DNA of 64,000 nt from Xiphophorus maculatus. Taxonomy: Eukaryota; Chordata; Actinopteri; Cyprinodontiformes; Poeciliidae. Positions 24,201 through 39,200 of the stretch are shown piece after piece (within the stretch, counting starts at the first letter, position 1; each line of letters begins with the position of its first letter). The translations under genes were made by a program, and so were the position numbers. Location of the stretch: the NCBI RefSeq assembly GCF_002775205.1, contig NC_036445.1, positions 2,190,802 to 2,254,801 on the forward strand, given 5' to 3'. The notes under the pieces were generated by a model. The model ran no database searches, had not been told where the DNA came from, and saw only the letters and a program-made list of their open reading frames with translations.

Positions 24201-27200
24201 GGCAAAAAAAAAGACACAACCTGCAGCAGAGGTACAGAAAATGTATAATATTTGAAAGAGTGTTTTTGTAATTTCAAAAAGCGTCAAAATGTACATTACA
24301 CAGATGACTCGATAAATGCTTTGTGTTTGGTCCTTGCTGCTTTCGTCTTCCAGAAAAAGGCAAAACCTGAAAAGAAAGAGCTTGGAGTGATTACATACGA
24401 CATTCCTACAAACCCCGGAGATAAAAAAGGTAGTTTGAACATCGCAGATCTGGTCATTCTTCATCTTTTTAAATTTTATTTGACACATTAAAAAACTGAA
24501 ATACATCATAGCTACAAGACTTTCCTGCTTGCATTGAAATGCAATCAGGAACACAGAAGAGTTGAGACCAAACTTCATTAATTGTTCTGAGTATTTTTCT
24601 TGCAGTAGGAGTTGGTAATTATCCTGGAAATTAAGTTTTACTTTCTCCCAACCCGCAACAAGAACACAAAACGCTTTCCTTCTTTAATCATTTTGTATGT
24701 TATAAATTTGTACACAAAACCCTTTTTAAAATTTACATTAAATTCTCATAGCAAGATGCAGGGAGTCCATGCTTTTTACTCGATATTCAAATTGCCATTG
24801 AGTATATTCAGATAAAATTTTAATTATATGGGCTGTCATGTGTTATCTTGTTGATCCTGACATGTTGTTCCTCTCCATTTTGCAGGACTAATGATTATTT
24901 TCACCATATGATATGAATTGTTTAGAGAGTTTAACGTTTCTCTGTGACCTCTGGTTTTAGACGTCATCAGTGCGCTTCCTGACTCGTACAGCCCTCAGTA
25001 CGTGGAGGCTGCCTGGTATCCATGGTGGGAGAAGCAGGGCTTTTTCAAACCTGAGTTTGGTGTAAGTGTGTCCCTCTTCTTTGTTTATGCCAACTCTGGA
25101 TCAGAACATTTAATCAATAACTCTAATCTCCTACATTTTATAGAGGAAGAGCATCAGTGAGCCGAACCCTCGTGGCATCTTCATGATGTGCATCCCTCCT
25201 CCAAACGTGACCGGATCTCTTCACCTGGGTCACGCTCTCACCAACGCCATTCAGGATTGTTTGACCAGATGGTAATTTATACTTCACTGCCTTGTAACTG
25301 GAAATATCAAAGCAGTGTTTCAGTGAAATTGTGAATTTTAAAGGGCACCAATTCTGCAAAATTCACACTTTGCATGATTTTGTTCTTCCATTTTGGTTTC
25401 TACTGGTTCTAAAAACATCCGAAACCCTTAAAAAAAACACCCTGCTGTTGTTTCGGCAATAAGTTCTTGTTTTTAGGTGTTTGGAAAATGAGATGTTCCA
25501 AAAACCTTCTGAATGTACGGTTACAAATCAGCAGACAATTCCCATCACCTAGCAACCCAAATGGAGTTCCAACACGTTTGGTCAGCTGGTTTTACCGCTA
25601 TATGCGCTTTGCAATGGCTGCTGGAAAACACAAGCGTTTTATTGTTGTCTTACCATTCAGAAACCACTTGTTGGTTGTACAGGAAGCTCTACTTTTGATT
25701 GATTACTTTTATTTAAGAGTCACTTACCAGTGGTCCCCAGCCCTCATGGGCTTTTAAGATAATCCACATACAAAACCTACCAAACAAAATGGCTGCAGAA
25801 ATACCATTACATCTTTAAATCTGTAAACTCAACCATCATAGAGCACTTATGTTTTTTTCCAAGCTTTACAGACAAAAGTACATTCAAGTACAACCAAGAA
25901 AATCTTAAATCAGAATACGGAGGACAGGAATGGACAAAATGCTGCTCATCTTAAACCACATTAAGGTCACACAAAACACCAACTCTCTCCTCACCAGGGA
26001 AACCTTTATTCCTACTTTATGCCACTGTGGGCACAAAGGGGCTTCTGCTTTCGAGATTATTTAGCTTTCCATAGGGCTCAGTACAATACTTTTCCTTAAG
26101 CTGAATATAATTTTTCAATTTCATTTTCCCATAGATGTTTCCATTGTTCTTTAATGTCATTTAAATGTACATACTTTTGAAGAATTTAAATTGCACTATA
26201 GTCTACTCATGAAATGTATTTTAAATCAATAATTTTTTTTCAAAGATGCATGATTGTATAACTTCGCATCTGTTTGCAGCCATTTTCTCGTGAGTGAAAA
26301 CGTTGAGTTGGGGGCGTGGTTAGCAGCAGCTTACTTGGATTTAAAGTGACAAGATGCCCTAAAAATAGGCAAAACTGGGCAGAAAGCTCACTGAGACGTC
26401 ATGAACATGTTTAGTATATAGACGTATCCTAAGCTGTTCAAAGAAGCGTAACAGGTCACCTTTAGAGTTGTAGTGAGCTGATGAGGTCCTTCTTTAGGCA
26501 CAGGATGCGGGGGGAAACCACGCTGTGGAACCCGGGCTGCGACCACGCCGGCATCGCAACGCAAGTGGTGGTGGAGAAGAAGCTGAAGAGAGAGAAAGGT
26601 CTGAGCCGCCACGATCTGGGCAGGGAGAACTTCATCCACGAAGTTTGGAAATGGAAAAACGAGTGAGTCTAAATACCAGCTGAAAGTTGATCCAAAACGA
26701 CTTTTAATAAACAGGTAATGAAAATGAACTTTCTCCTCTGAAGGAAGGGGGACCGTATTTACCACCAGCTGAAGAAGCTGGGCTCCTCTCTGGACTGGGA
26801 CAGGGCGTGCTTCACCATGGACCAGAAACTGTCCTATGCAGTGCAGGAGGCCTTCATCCGCATGCATGACGAAGGAGTGATTTACAGGAGCAAGAGGCTC
26901 GTCAACTGGTCCTGCACACTGAACTCCGCCATCTCTGACATAGAGGTCAGTTTGAACCTGTCCTCATTTCTCTTTGCTTTAAACTGCTTGTGATGTTGAC
27001 ATATACCGTGTAGAAAGTTAAATAACCTTTTCATTTTTCTATTCCGTTCCAGCTTTATCTATAAAGCACTTTAAATACAATGCAGTTGACCAAAGTGTTG
27101 TATGCCTTAACAAAAAATAAAAACACAGCAAGTACATCATCAGTAACTGTAAAAACCACCAATTCAAGCTGAAAAATTAAAAAAATTAAGAGAAGACTTA

Positions 27201-30200
27201 AAAACATGAATAGTCTGATATTAAATCAGAATATTTTTTTTCTGCTTTAGGTCATTCAGTTACTAAAATTAATTCAGTTTGTTAAATCAATCACAAAAAG
27301 GCATGTGACTTGTTTTCTTTTTTAAGAAAGGAGTGTTATTCATCATATATTCAAAATGTAAAAAGGATCTTGTACGTTTGCTGTATTAAAAGAAAAGCAT
27401 CTAGTTTTCAAATTCTTTTAGGCTCAGTTGAACTAATTTATTCTCAGCTGTGAGAACATAATCCAGGTCACTTTCTTTTAAAATGCTTGCTATATTTAGC
27501 AGAGTTTAATAAATTAGAGAAGTGCTGATTTAGGTGCAGCAAAGTCGGCTTTTCAGTAAAAGTCTCTGGATAAACTTGGTTCTACTCATTATAAAAGCTT
27601 GGTCATAAAAGTACAGATACTTTATGTCAAATTAAACATTTTCCATTATGAGAAAATCATGTCAGTAATAATTTTACCTTGACTAGTAAATAAAAAGTCT
27701 CATGAACAAATTTGTACGATTCTTGACTTCAAATGATTAACTGTGTTTGAAACTAATTTAATTGAACTCTGTCATTTTAAACACTTAGGGAACTTGTGCA
27801 TCTTATTCTAGTTTAAAAATCAAGTGAAGTTGTGGGAAAGAACGACTCTAACTCACCATTAGAAGTTATCCTGACCTTCATGCCTGCGATGAGTGGCTGA
27901 GTGGATGTAAATTTGTTACCAGAGCTGTAAAAGTGCAGATGGAGACAAAATGAAACCTGATTCCAGCCCATCCTCTGTCGGTGCTGGTCACAGTGTTCTC
28001 TCCTCAAGAAACCTTTAATATTTGTCTTCCAGGTGGATAAAAAGGAGCTCGGTGGCAGAACTCTGCTCCCTGTGCCTGGCTACAAGGAGAAAGTAGAGTT
28101 TGGGGTCTTGGTGTCCTTCGCTTACAAGGTGGATGGATCAGGTATATAAAGTGGAGCAGAACAGATGATTTTAGCGAAGACGCCGTGTCCCATCGTCAGT
28201 AAATTCCCTGAACTTGATGTTCCTCAGATGAGGAAGTGATCGTGGCCACGACCCGTATCGAGACGATGTTGGGAGACACGGCGGTGGCCGTCCACCCGGC
28301 TGACCCCAGGTACCAGCATCTGAAGGGAAAAGCCGTGCTGCATCCCTTTTGCGAGCGCAAGATGCCGATAGTCTTTGACGACTTTGTAGACATGAATTTT
28401 GGAACAGGCAAGTTTTTGTCACAGGGAAAAGAGAAGAAGTAATTACAAAGTTGTTCAGCTGGGCCTTTTGGCTCATTACAGTTGTACTTTTCTGTCCCTC
28501 TCCACCCTCTGTGTTCAGGTGCTGTCAAAATCACCCCAGCTCACGACCATAATGACTACGAGGTCGGAGAGAGACACAATCTGGCCTTCATCAACATCTT
28601 GGATGAAAATGGGCTGCTCATTAACGTGCCTCCACCCTTCCTGGTATAGTGTCTCATTAGCTCTGTTCCTCCTGCAGCGAGGGCATTTTCTTTGTGACAC
28701 TTAGCCAGCTCGGCTCAGGGAAGCCATTTTGACTCAGACTTTCTCATTTTCACCTCCTCTGTCTGTCCCAAAGGGCATGAAGCGATTCGAGGCCAGAACA
28801 GCCGTCCTGCAGGCGCTGAAGGACAGAGGCCAGTTTAAAGAGATCAAAGACAACCCCATGGTTGTGCCCGTCTGCAGGTAGAGTGCAGACTATTTTAAAA
28901 TTTATGTCTCCCATTTAGGATGATTTCCTAACCTTTGCCCTTTGTCCTCTCAATCAGCCGTTCAAAGGACGTCGTGGAGCCGCTGCTGAAGCCTCAGTGG
29001 TACGTCAACTGCAGAGAAATGGGCAAACAGGCTGCAGACGTCGTGAGGGAAGGGAAGCTCAAGATCATCCCCGATCACCACCTGAAGACGTGGTTCAACT
29101 GGATGGACAACATCAGGTAGAGCTTTTATTTACATGACCAATCAGCTGAAAGGGAGAAAATCCTTGTCAAGATTCGTACCTGCAGGTTCAAACCAAGGTC
29201 ATTATAAAACTATCAAAACTGAACATTTACCGACATAAGTAAAAACTGTAATTAGTGGGGAAAAACTATAATTTACTGGAACTGTATTGTGTGTTTATAA
29301 ACTAACTAGAACATACTGAAATTATTGATATAATATTCTTTGTTTTTTGTTGATGAATCTATTTATTAGCCTTAGAACTGATGTGAAATAACTCAAACTC
29401 ACACATAAGCCATCGAAGTAAAGTTTTACCTGTAGTTTCTTTTGTATTTGTAACAAAAAACTAAAATTGTAGCTTGTGTGTTTATTTTTTACAAACACAA
29501 ATTATTTTCTATTGATGCACAAAGATAAAATTCTCAGCCATTATTCTTTTACAAGGTTACAAAAGTCAGTTTGTAACCTTGTGATTTGCAGGTGGAAAAT
29601 ACCCATGACTGGAATTTGTGCTCATACTGGTTTGGCAGGAGAGGATTTGCCTCAGATTTTACTCTTGGAACAAAACAGAAACCTGCAGTCTGTTGTTTAC
29701 ATGTGGAACAACCAGATCTCTGTTTGATGACGCTTCAATATTAAAGGTTAAATGTTTACGAGAAGAATTTAGCAAATGTAGCTTCAGCCTGCTATATCAA
29801 ACTCATTTTCATTTTGAGCCACATCACGATCAAGAATGTCTTTAAAGGTCCGTTTGTGGCAGAATGTGTTGGGAAAAGTCTCTCTTAATAAACAGCTGAA
29901 GCTGCATTTGGTGAGAACTTCTTTACATTAAACAGTACTAAAGATGTTTTCATTTTTATCTAATTTGGCACAAAACAAATACATTTTAAAAAACACAGCT
30001 GTTATCTTTAAGATTCTACTTTTACAGTCCAGAGGGCCACATAAAATCTTCTGGCAGGACAAATTTGGCCCGCGTGCCTTGAGTTTGACACACGTGACTT
30101 AAACCATTTGTAATTTTTTAGATTCACTAAATCTGGAAAAGTTTGTAACTATGAGACAGGAAATTTATGCAAAACTTTGCTTCTTTTTTTCAGAAGCAAT

Positions 30201-33200
30201 TTCTCACAAATTGTCGACACCTTGTTTCAAAAATCAATAATTTAAGAGCCGTTTTAAATTCTCCTCCATGTTTTTTTGTAGAGACTGGTGTATCTCCCGG
30301 CAGCTGTGGTGGGGTCACCGTATTCCTGCCTATTTCGTCACCGTAAATGATCCCGCTGTGAAACGCGGCGAGGTAAACTGACATCTATCGCTTCTTTCTG
30401 CTGTGGAGGGTTTTAGAGGACAGGCAAAAGCTATTTGCATCAGTATTGCTCATATCTTGCGTTTTTTTTTATCTCCAGGACATGGATGGTCATTACTGGG
30501 TGAGTGGCAGATCAGAGGAGGAGGCCAAAGAAAAAGCAGCAAAACGCTTCAATGTGTCTGTGGATAAAATTTCCCTCCGGCAGGGTGAGATTTACTCGTT
30601 TAACTCGTTCAGTACATCGGTTATCCGGTCTGCAACTACGCAGATTCACCTAATTAATTCAGTTTAACCAATGAGTTGAGCAGATGAGCTGACCTTCTTC
30701 TGCTCTTGTGTTTCAGACGAGGATGTTCTGGACACTTGGTTCTCGTCCGGCATTTTCCCCTTCTCTATTTTCGGATGGCCTAATGAGGTAAGACTCGTCT
30801 GACTCTCTACCAATGCAAATGCCACAAAGGCTGCAGTCTCCTCTGCAGTAGATAAGGAGCTGTAAAGCAGAGCTTATAAACCGGGAGTGCCTTCACCTCG
30901 ATTCTGAGTTCACCTGTAACTTTTATGAAGACAATAAACAGGTTCATGTCCACTTCATGAACCTCTCGTAAAATGTGACTTTGAGAGTGTCCTCATGGTT
31001 CAGACCCAGGACCTGAACGTGTTCTACCCCGGCACCCTGCTGGAGACGGGCCATGACATCCTGTTCTTCTGGGTCGCCCGCATGGTGATGATGGGCCTGA
31101 AACTGACGGGCAAGCTGCCCTTTAAAGAGGTGAGGCCGGCCGACCTTTAGCGACCTTCAGCAGGAGGACGATCAGCCTGAATGATGATGGCGTCGCTCCT
31201 CAACAGGTTTATCTGCACGCCGTGGTGCGGGACGCTCATGGGAGGAAGATGAGCAAATCCCTCGGGAACGTCATCGACCCGCTGGACGTCATCACCGGGA
31301 TTTCCCTGGAGGTAACGGTCGCTAATGTCGTTACCCATAATGCTTCAGGAGTCGTTCTCTATGAGGTTTCTACTTAAAGGGATGGGTCACCATCATCAGA
31401 CGAGGAAGATAAAAAATAAATAAATATACATTTATAGCAGGTCATGTGGACGTCCATCCATCCATCCATCCATCCATCCATCCATCCATCCATCCATCCA
31501 TCCATCCATCCATCCATCCATCCATCCATCCATCCATCCATCCATCATTCTTTATCATCCATCCATCCATCCATCCATCCATCTTCCCCATTTCTAACCT
31601 TTTAATGCATCTTTCCATTCACCAATCTCTGTCCATCAATTAATTTGTTCAACTTTTCATCCATCCATCTTTTGCTTCACTCATCTATCCCTTTGCATTT
31701 CCATCTGTCTGTGTTTCTGCCTGTGTGTCTCTTCATCCAGTCATCTATCCATCTTTTCATCCATCCATCTGGCAGTCTGTCTCTCTATCAGTCTGTCTGT
31801 CCTGCCACCTACCTGTCCATTTTTATCTGTCCATCCATCTGTTGGTTTATCTATCAGATAATCTGTCCCTCCACTCGTCCGTCCTTTCTTACGCTCTGTT
31901 TTCTGCAGGTTTGACATTTAAACCCGTACCTCTACTGAAACCTCAGCCAATAAATTCAGTTAAATTTGGCATTTATTCTATAGAAATTGGCTGAAAAGGA
32001 CTGGGAACTCTGGAAAATTGAGTCTGGAGTTTTGTCTATTAAAAAAAAACATGCAGAGATCCCTCAGACACAAACACACAGAGATAAACTCCTTGTCTTT
32101 GTCTCCCAGTTGGGTTTTTTATTTTTACATGTTCTCTACAAGCTCCTTGGCCCCCTGAAGCCCATACTCCTATAAAAAGCTTTATTAACCACCTCCTTCT
32201 GCTTCCAACAAGCTTTTATTGAAGCCATCAATCTCTCCTGCAGTTATTCAGTCAGCTGGAGCACCACTGTCCTCTAGGGGGCACTGCTTCACTTGCAGTA
32301 AACTGAACTTTACCCTTTATGATGTTTTTCCTTATAAAAGCTTTACTCATTCAGGGAAGCAGCGGGTATCGAAAAGTTTTTACATTATTTTGTTTGCAAT
32401 TTTCATAACAGCCTAGAAACATTTGAGTGTGAAACATTCCCTTTGAACAGCAGTTGGGATTTAGTTTTGCATTTTAGGATTATTACTGTATTTCCCACAA
32501 ATTTGAACTCCGCTTCCTAAAATACACAGCTGGAGCAAAAAAAAAAAAAAAAAAAGTCACACTAATATTTCCTTAAACCGCCTTCAGCTTTGATTGCAGC
32601 CTGCTTTCACTCAACATTTGTTACCATCCAGTGCTGCTGTTGGAGCAGACAGTAGGCATCACTTTGGAAGAGGGTAAATCTGGACTCATCAGACCACATG
32701 ATCTTCTTCCATCATTTTAGAGTCCAATTTTTATTCTACTTTGCAAATTGAAACCTTTTTCCTCCTGTTAGCCTCAGTGGTTAGTGGGTTACTTATGGCT
32801 GCACATCTGTTCAGTTGCAATCTCTTGACTTCCTGTTGCATTGTGTCTGTGGAAATGCTGTTACTTTTACTATAAACAGTCCTGAGTGCTATTCGGTTTT
32901 TTTTGTTTTTGATGACACCAAACGTTTAAGTGATCATCAATCACTGAGGAAAAAAAGTGAAATAAAAAATCCTGAGATGGTTGTTCCCCACTATCCTTAC
33001 AGTTTTCATGAATGTGTTGGACTGCTCTCAACCCAGTTTCACTTTCTGCTTCCTCTGCTTGATGCCAATTATTTGACGATTCTTAGACAAACCAAAATCT
33101 TTTCCTTGACCAGTAAAATACGTTGGAATTAGTTGTAATTTCAACTAATTACAACTAATCTATATTTTCATCTGTCACAAGTAAAGAATGAAATCTGGAA

Positions 33201-36200
33201 AACATTTTTCAATTTGCTGGTTAGCATTTAGCCCCTGAAATTGGATTTATATTATTAAAATTTGTTACTCCTCTTCCTGTAGGGTCTTCATGCTCAGCTG
33301 ACGGACAGTAACTTGGATCCTGTAGAGGTGGAGAAGGCGAAGCAAGGCCAGAAGTCAGACTATCCAAACGGCATCCCAGAGTGTGGGACAGATGCTCTCC
33401 GGTTCGCATTGTGCGCCTACACCAGCCAAGGTGAAATCCCTCACAGAGTTTCTTATTCTCCCTTTGACGATCACCCAGTTTGTCATAAAAGCCAAAAAAT
33501 AAATACAAAAACATCACTGCTGTTAGAATAGGTGGATACATTTATAAAATCCCGCCTTACTAAATCATCATGTGCGTCTTTTTTTTTTCTCCCAGGAAGG
33601 GACATCAACCTGGATGTCAACCGCATCCTGGGGTACCGTCACTTCTGCAACAAACTGTGGAACGCTGTGAAGTTTGCAATGAAAACACTTGGAGACAACT
33701 TTGTTCCCTCAGAAAAAGCCCAGGTGAGATCATGAGACAGAGCGAAGACAGGTGGCAGGTGATGAATGCAAATATGTTTTATTGTTTATTACTGCAGCAG
33801 TAGATCTTCTGTGTTGTTTATTTGGATTTCTACATGCTAAACGGCACATCTGTTCAGCTGTCTGGAGAGGAGAGCGTGGCAGACAGGTGGATCCTGTCCA
33901 GGCTGAGTGCGGCGGTGGCTCTGTGTGACGATGGCTTCAAGGCCTACGATTTCCCAGCCATCACCACTGCCGTCTACAACTTCTGGCTCTATGAGCTCTG
34001 TGACGTCTACTTGGTAAGAGCCGCTACTTTTAGTTTATGTCAGAAAAGAGAGTAAAGATGTGTAAAAAGTGTTCAAATAAATCCAACTTTTGCAGCAGTG
34101 GCATTAGGGCTGGGCAATACGGCTTAAAAATTAAATTTACAAGTTTTTTGTCCATATCCGATTACAGTTTTCAAAACAAATGACAGAAATGTCCTCAAAT
34201 AGTAGCTTTTATTTCATTTATCCCTTTTGTGGGTTGTACGACAGAATATTAGAGCCAGGCTTTGAGAAGTTTTGCTTAATTGTGAGAATGTAGTGATAAA
34301 ATGCAATTTTGTCAGAAAAAGTTTCTTAAAATTGAAATAAAAAGCTTCGATAGAAGAAATCTGATCAGTTCAGTCGGAGTCGTTCCTTTACAAAAGACAC
34401 ACAACCTTATTCAATTTAACATTCAGTTTAACATTTTGCAGGATAAACCTGGACATAAGTCTATTTATAACTTTTAAGATTTTAAAAAAAAGCTTCTCAG
34501 AGCTCACCCTGCACTCCACAGATTACACACATTAACAAAGTCAAATGAAACTGATATAAATTAATTGTGCTGGTTTGTGCAGCTAAAATAATTTTGCAGC
34601 ACAGATGATTATCGACACAAAATTAGTTTGATTTTGTAAATGTGGGAGTGGTTGTTGACCTTTGATGACTTTTTAAAGTGATAGCGACACAAATGACAAA
34701 TGAAAACTTTTGCTGCTCAAACATTTGACACAAATTTCGTTTGATTTGAAGGCAATCACTCTGCAAGAACAAGCGGGCGTTGACGCTGGGTGGATGGATT
34801 ATGGGCCATAACAAAGCCTTTGTATTGCAGGAAAGTGTGAAGCCGGTGTTCATTAAAGCAGACGAAGACAGCGCCACCCAGAGGCAAGCCGAAGTATGCA
34901 GGCAGACCCTTTACACTTGTTTGGACGTGGGTTTGCGTCTTCTTTCCCCCTTGATGCCCTTCGTCACTGAGGAACTCTACCAGAGGTTACCTCGACGGAA
35001 ACCTCAGACTGATCCACCCAGCATCTGCGTCACGTCCTACCCAGACACCACAGAGGTAAAACACAGAGCTACTAGAAGGAATTAAGTTAATCTCGACTTT
35101 AGATTGTGCAGTTTGTTTGCTATCGATGTGCTTCTCTTTGCTTTTTGAGCCAAAAGTGTTCCTGTGATGCCCTTCTTGTAGTTTTGCTGGAACAACGAAG
35201 AGGTCGACCGCGACATGGAGTTCATCATGACGGTGGTCAAGACGATCCGATCTCTGAGGGCCGACTACAACCTGACAAAGACCAGAGCCGACTGTAAGAA
35301 AGCAGAGACTCTTAAAACTTCTTTTTATTCAAATTTACATTCGAGGCTTTCGCTTTTTATCCACAATCTCTTTTGTTGGTTTTTTGGAAGCATGCTGGGT
35401 GGCTCTCTCTGCCTCCGCTGACATGAATAGAGGTGGTGGGAAGTAATTGCATAGTTCAAGTCCTGCACTTAAATAAAGTTGAGGCACTTAGCACCATTAC
35501 TTCTAGATTATTTACTCCTTTATTTCTCTCACTCCCACACATTTTTTAACACAAATGTAGCTTAAATTTTAAGTGCATATTGCTGCATTAAAGCTTAACC
35601 TAATGTTACTTGCTGACTAAAATCTGCCCTGTGTTTCATCTTCTAGGCTACCTGCAGTGCATAGATGCTGCAACCGTGTCTCTGCTGCAGAAATACAGCC
35701 TGCAGATTCAGACCTTGTCTTACTCTCAGGCCGTCATCCCTCTGACAGCCGACCAGCCGGTCCCAGAAGGCTGCGCTGTGGCTATCGCTTCTGACAGATG
35801 TACTGTCAACCTCATGCTCAAGGTGAGAGCCCAGTAATCCGACTCCTCCTTTGTGCTGGAAATGTGTTAACGCGCTTGGATTTTTAAGTGCTTTAATGTG
35901 CTCCAAATTGAGACCGCAGAGACCGTCACTGTGATCCGAGTCAGTGCATTTAAAGGCAGCCCTAATGTCGAATTTGTAAATAGGTTTGACAGAGTAGACA
36001 GTGGGTTTGAAAAGCCTGCACAGCCGTGTTAAGATGCCAGGTTTTTGTGATGTAAAACATGAGGAGAAGGTGAATTTCAGGAGCTTTTTCTGCCTTTCCT
36101 GGGTATAAAACCATCCAACAGAAAATACAAGGAAGAATCTTTCAGAGGGAAACATGAAGATAATCGATTCCATAAAATCCATTCCAGCGTGCCTCTCGAC

Positions 36201-39200
36201 AGCCGACCAGACCGGGTTTCTTCTAGTCTTTTTATTAATTTTGAAGGGATGATCGTATCATCTCTACATGATGACAGTCTGCTCTGTGTTGCATAAGGTC
36301 TCCAGCTTGGGAAATTATTTTTTAGCCATCTCCGGACTGATTCCTGTGCCAGTGAGATTCCTCTGGTGGCTTCTGTTCAGATTGTGGCTTTTGTTGCGAA
36401 ATGCAAATAAGTAAATGTTGTAAAAATCTTCCTAGTGCAGTAGGTGTGACTGACTAATGCTTAGCTTGAGTTTGAATGTGATCGTTGAAGGATAAGCAAA
36501 GTAATGCAGCCACATTATTTTGTTTCTTTCTTTTTTTACCTCTCGTGCCAAACTAAAAGCCTGGGGGCCAAATCTGGCCCGCCATATAGAGACACAAAAC
36601 ATTTTTTTATCTGTATTCTGCCAAGTTACAAAAAAAAAATTAAATGTTATTCAAATTTAAGAAGGCTTAATGAATGCAGACACCTAATATTTTAACGGTT
36701 TAATGGGTAGTTTTATTGATACTGTTAAGTTGCACAAAATTCGAGACCAAACTTCAGCTTTAAAAGAGAACAAACACAGCTTTAATTAACATTTGCAAAT
36801 GGAGAAAACATACAAAGCTCACATCTCAGTGAGAATCGGATGAGTTCTGACTTGGGGCTGAACGTTCCCTCATTTACATAGGATACATCACACATTACTT
36901 AGTCACACCCCCTGACACAAGTGTCAGGTAAAAATCTATACGTTACTTATCTGTAAGTTTCAGTGGAGCAGAGTTGCATACACATTCACAGCTCAATGTA
37001 AGGCGTTTCTCCAAAAAGGCCTCTCTGCTGATGGCTAAACAGATACTAGAAACTGAATTTCTACAATCTACGCTTATCACCTTAGCCATGTCTTCACATT
37101 TCTAACTGCTGAACACCCTGGTCTTCACTTATTTGAGGAGGGTCAGAAAAGCATATATCCTGTTGAGCTGCAACTGAGTGCAAACCTTTAATAAAAACAT
37201 CATAAAGTGTACATTCAAATTTATTTAAACTTGTCTACTAAATTTTTCCTTCACAATTCCTCCCTTTGATTCCATTAAGGAATCACATTCTAGAAAATAA
37301 TCACAAAATAAATGAAATAACTAAATACAATTAAAAGATAACACAAGGTAAAACACATCTAATAGCCATAAACAGTCTGTATTGATAAAACTTCAAGTTA
37401 CAACCGTCACTTGCTTAAGTGGTTTGGGATGTAAAAATCACAGGTCAATACATAGAAAAAATGCTGTTTTTTCAAGGGATAGTCTTCTTGTGTCGCGTTG
37501 GTTGAAGCGGTGTTGTTTTCGGTGTGAGTGTGCAGGGTTACAGTTTCAGTTCCTCCTGGGTGGGTTGCAATGCCTGCAATTAGAAAAAACAGGAAAACAG
37601 GGCCAAAATGCTGCAGATAACAATCACAGTCTGCAGGATGAGGCGGGTGCCTTCATCCCAGTCATCCCAAAACCATCTCCTTTTTCTGCAGTTGTGGTGA
37701 AGCCTTCTGCAGTCTCGTCCATGTTCTTAATGCTGCCTCAGCTAGATTCTGGTGATCTACTGAGTGGGCCGAATAGTTGGCAGCTCGAGTTAGCCCGAGG
37801 TGCTTGACGGAGCCACTCGGTTAGGCTCTTGTTCTGACTCCAGGGGCCTTCCCGTGAACCTCTTGCAGTGGCTGACGTGGACCCAGGTGGCTCTCTCAGC
37901 GACCTTGATGGCGGTGTGGGTGGTCAGCAACACTTGGAATGGTCCGGTCCACCTCTTGGATCTCCAATTCTTCCTCCTGAAATTTTTAATAAACACAAAA
38001 TCTCCAGGTTGTATATTATGCAATGGTTTAGAAGCCGGTGCTGGAAGCCCTCCTTGGACCTGCTGTCTGATTTTCTTCAATTGTTCTGTAAGGGAAACAC
38101 AGTAGTCAAGCATCCTATCACTGCATGTGATAGTATTTTCTCCGGGTGTCTCTGGCGCCCCCATACCCATGTTTGGGGGTCCTGCAAAAAGGATTTCAAA
38201 AGGACTGAGGTTATTCTTTTGACGGCGTCGCATGCGCATGTACATTAAAGCAATGGGAAGAGCTTGAACCCAGTTCAGTTTTGTTTCTTCACAAATTTTG
38301 ATTAATTTATTTTTTAATGTTGCATTTTCTCTCTCAACAGCGCCCCCACTCTGTGGGTGATAAGCACAGTGCTTGTTCAAATTAATTTGTAAAATATTTG
38401 AAATCTGTTCCAACACCTTTGCAGTAAAGTGAGGACCATTGTCACTGGAAATTTTCCTAGGGATCCCCCAGCGGCAAATCACCTCCCTTAGGAGAAGTTT
38501 TGCAACTGCTGGGGCATCTGCATGTGTTGTGGGAAAAGCTTCGACCCATTTTGAAAACATATCAACCATCACCAAACAATATTTCTTTCCCTCGGCCGGT
38601 GTTAGTTCTATGAAATCTATCATTAGATGTTGAAAAGGTGCTGTTGTGGGAGGATGTGCTCCTCTGTGTTTCATTTGCAGACCTCTGGAAACATTATTTT
38701 GCGCACAGATTAGGCAGTTTTCACAAAAGGTTTGAGCAAATTTCGAAAAATTTACTGTAAACCAATTTTGGTCCATTTCTCTCAACATTCCCCCTTGTGA
38801 CGCATGATCAATCCCATGTGTCACTACACAAAATGGATGGAAAAAATGTTGTGGGAGACATGGATTTCCATTTGGGCCAATCCACACATCCTTCTGTAGA
38901 TATGAGCCCTGGTTTTTCCAAACAAATTTTTCAGCAGATGTAGCAAATTTTTGGAGGTCAGTCAGTGCCAAATCTGGTTGTGGGGGATGGGAGAGCAGCT
39001 GCAGAGGTAATGGTTTAAGTGCAGCAAGTTTTGCAGCTTCATCTGCAGCGGCATTTCCCACAGAAACAGGGTCATTTGCACGTGTGTGTGCAGCACATTT
39101 GATCACAGCAATAGCTGAGGGCAGCTGAACAGCATCCAAAAGGTCTGACACCAGGTGACGGTGCAGAATGGGAGTTCCATCAGAACGGAGAAAGGAGCGA

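Noticed and set aside
26388-26867. 159-codon minus-strand frame
   Set aside because: It is antisense to vars1 exons 8 and 9 and the short intron between them.
31446-31914. Open frames rich in His-Pro-Ser-Ile
   Set aside because: They are translations of the CATC microsatellite in vars1 intron 19.
37382-37807. Plus-strand frame beside the provirus pol
   Set aside because: It lies in the non-coding 3' part of the provirus on the opposite strand, with no domain.
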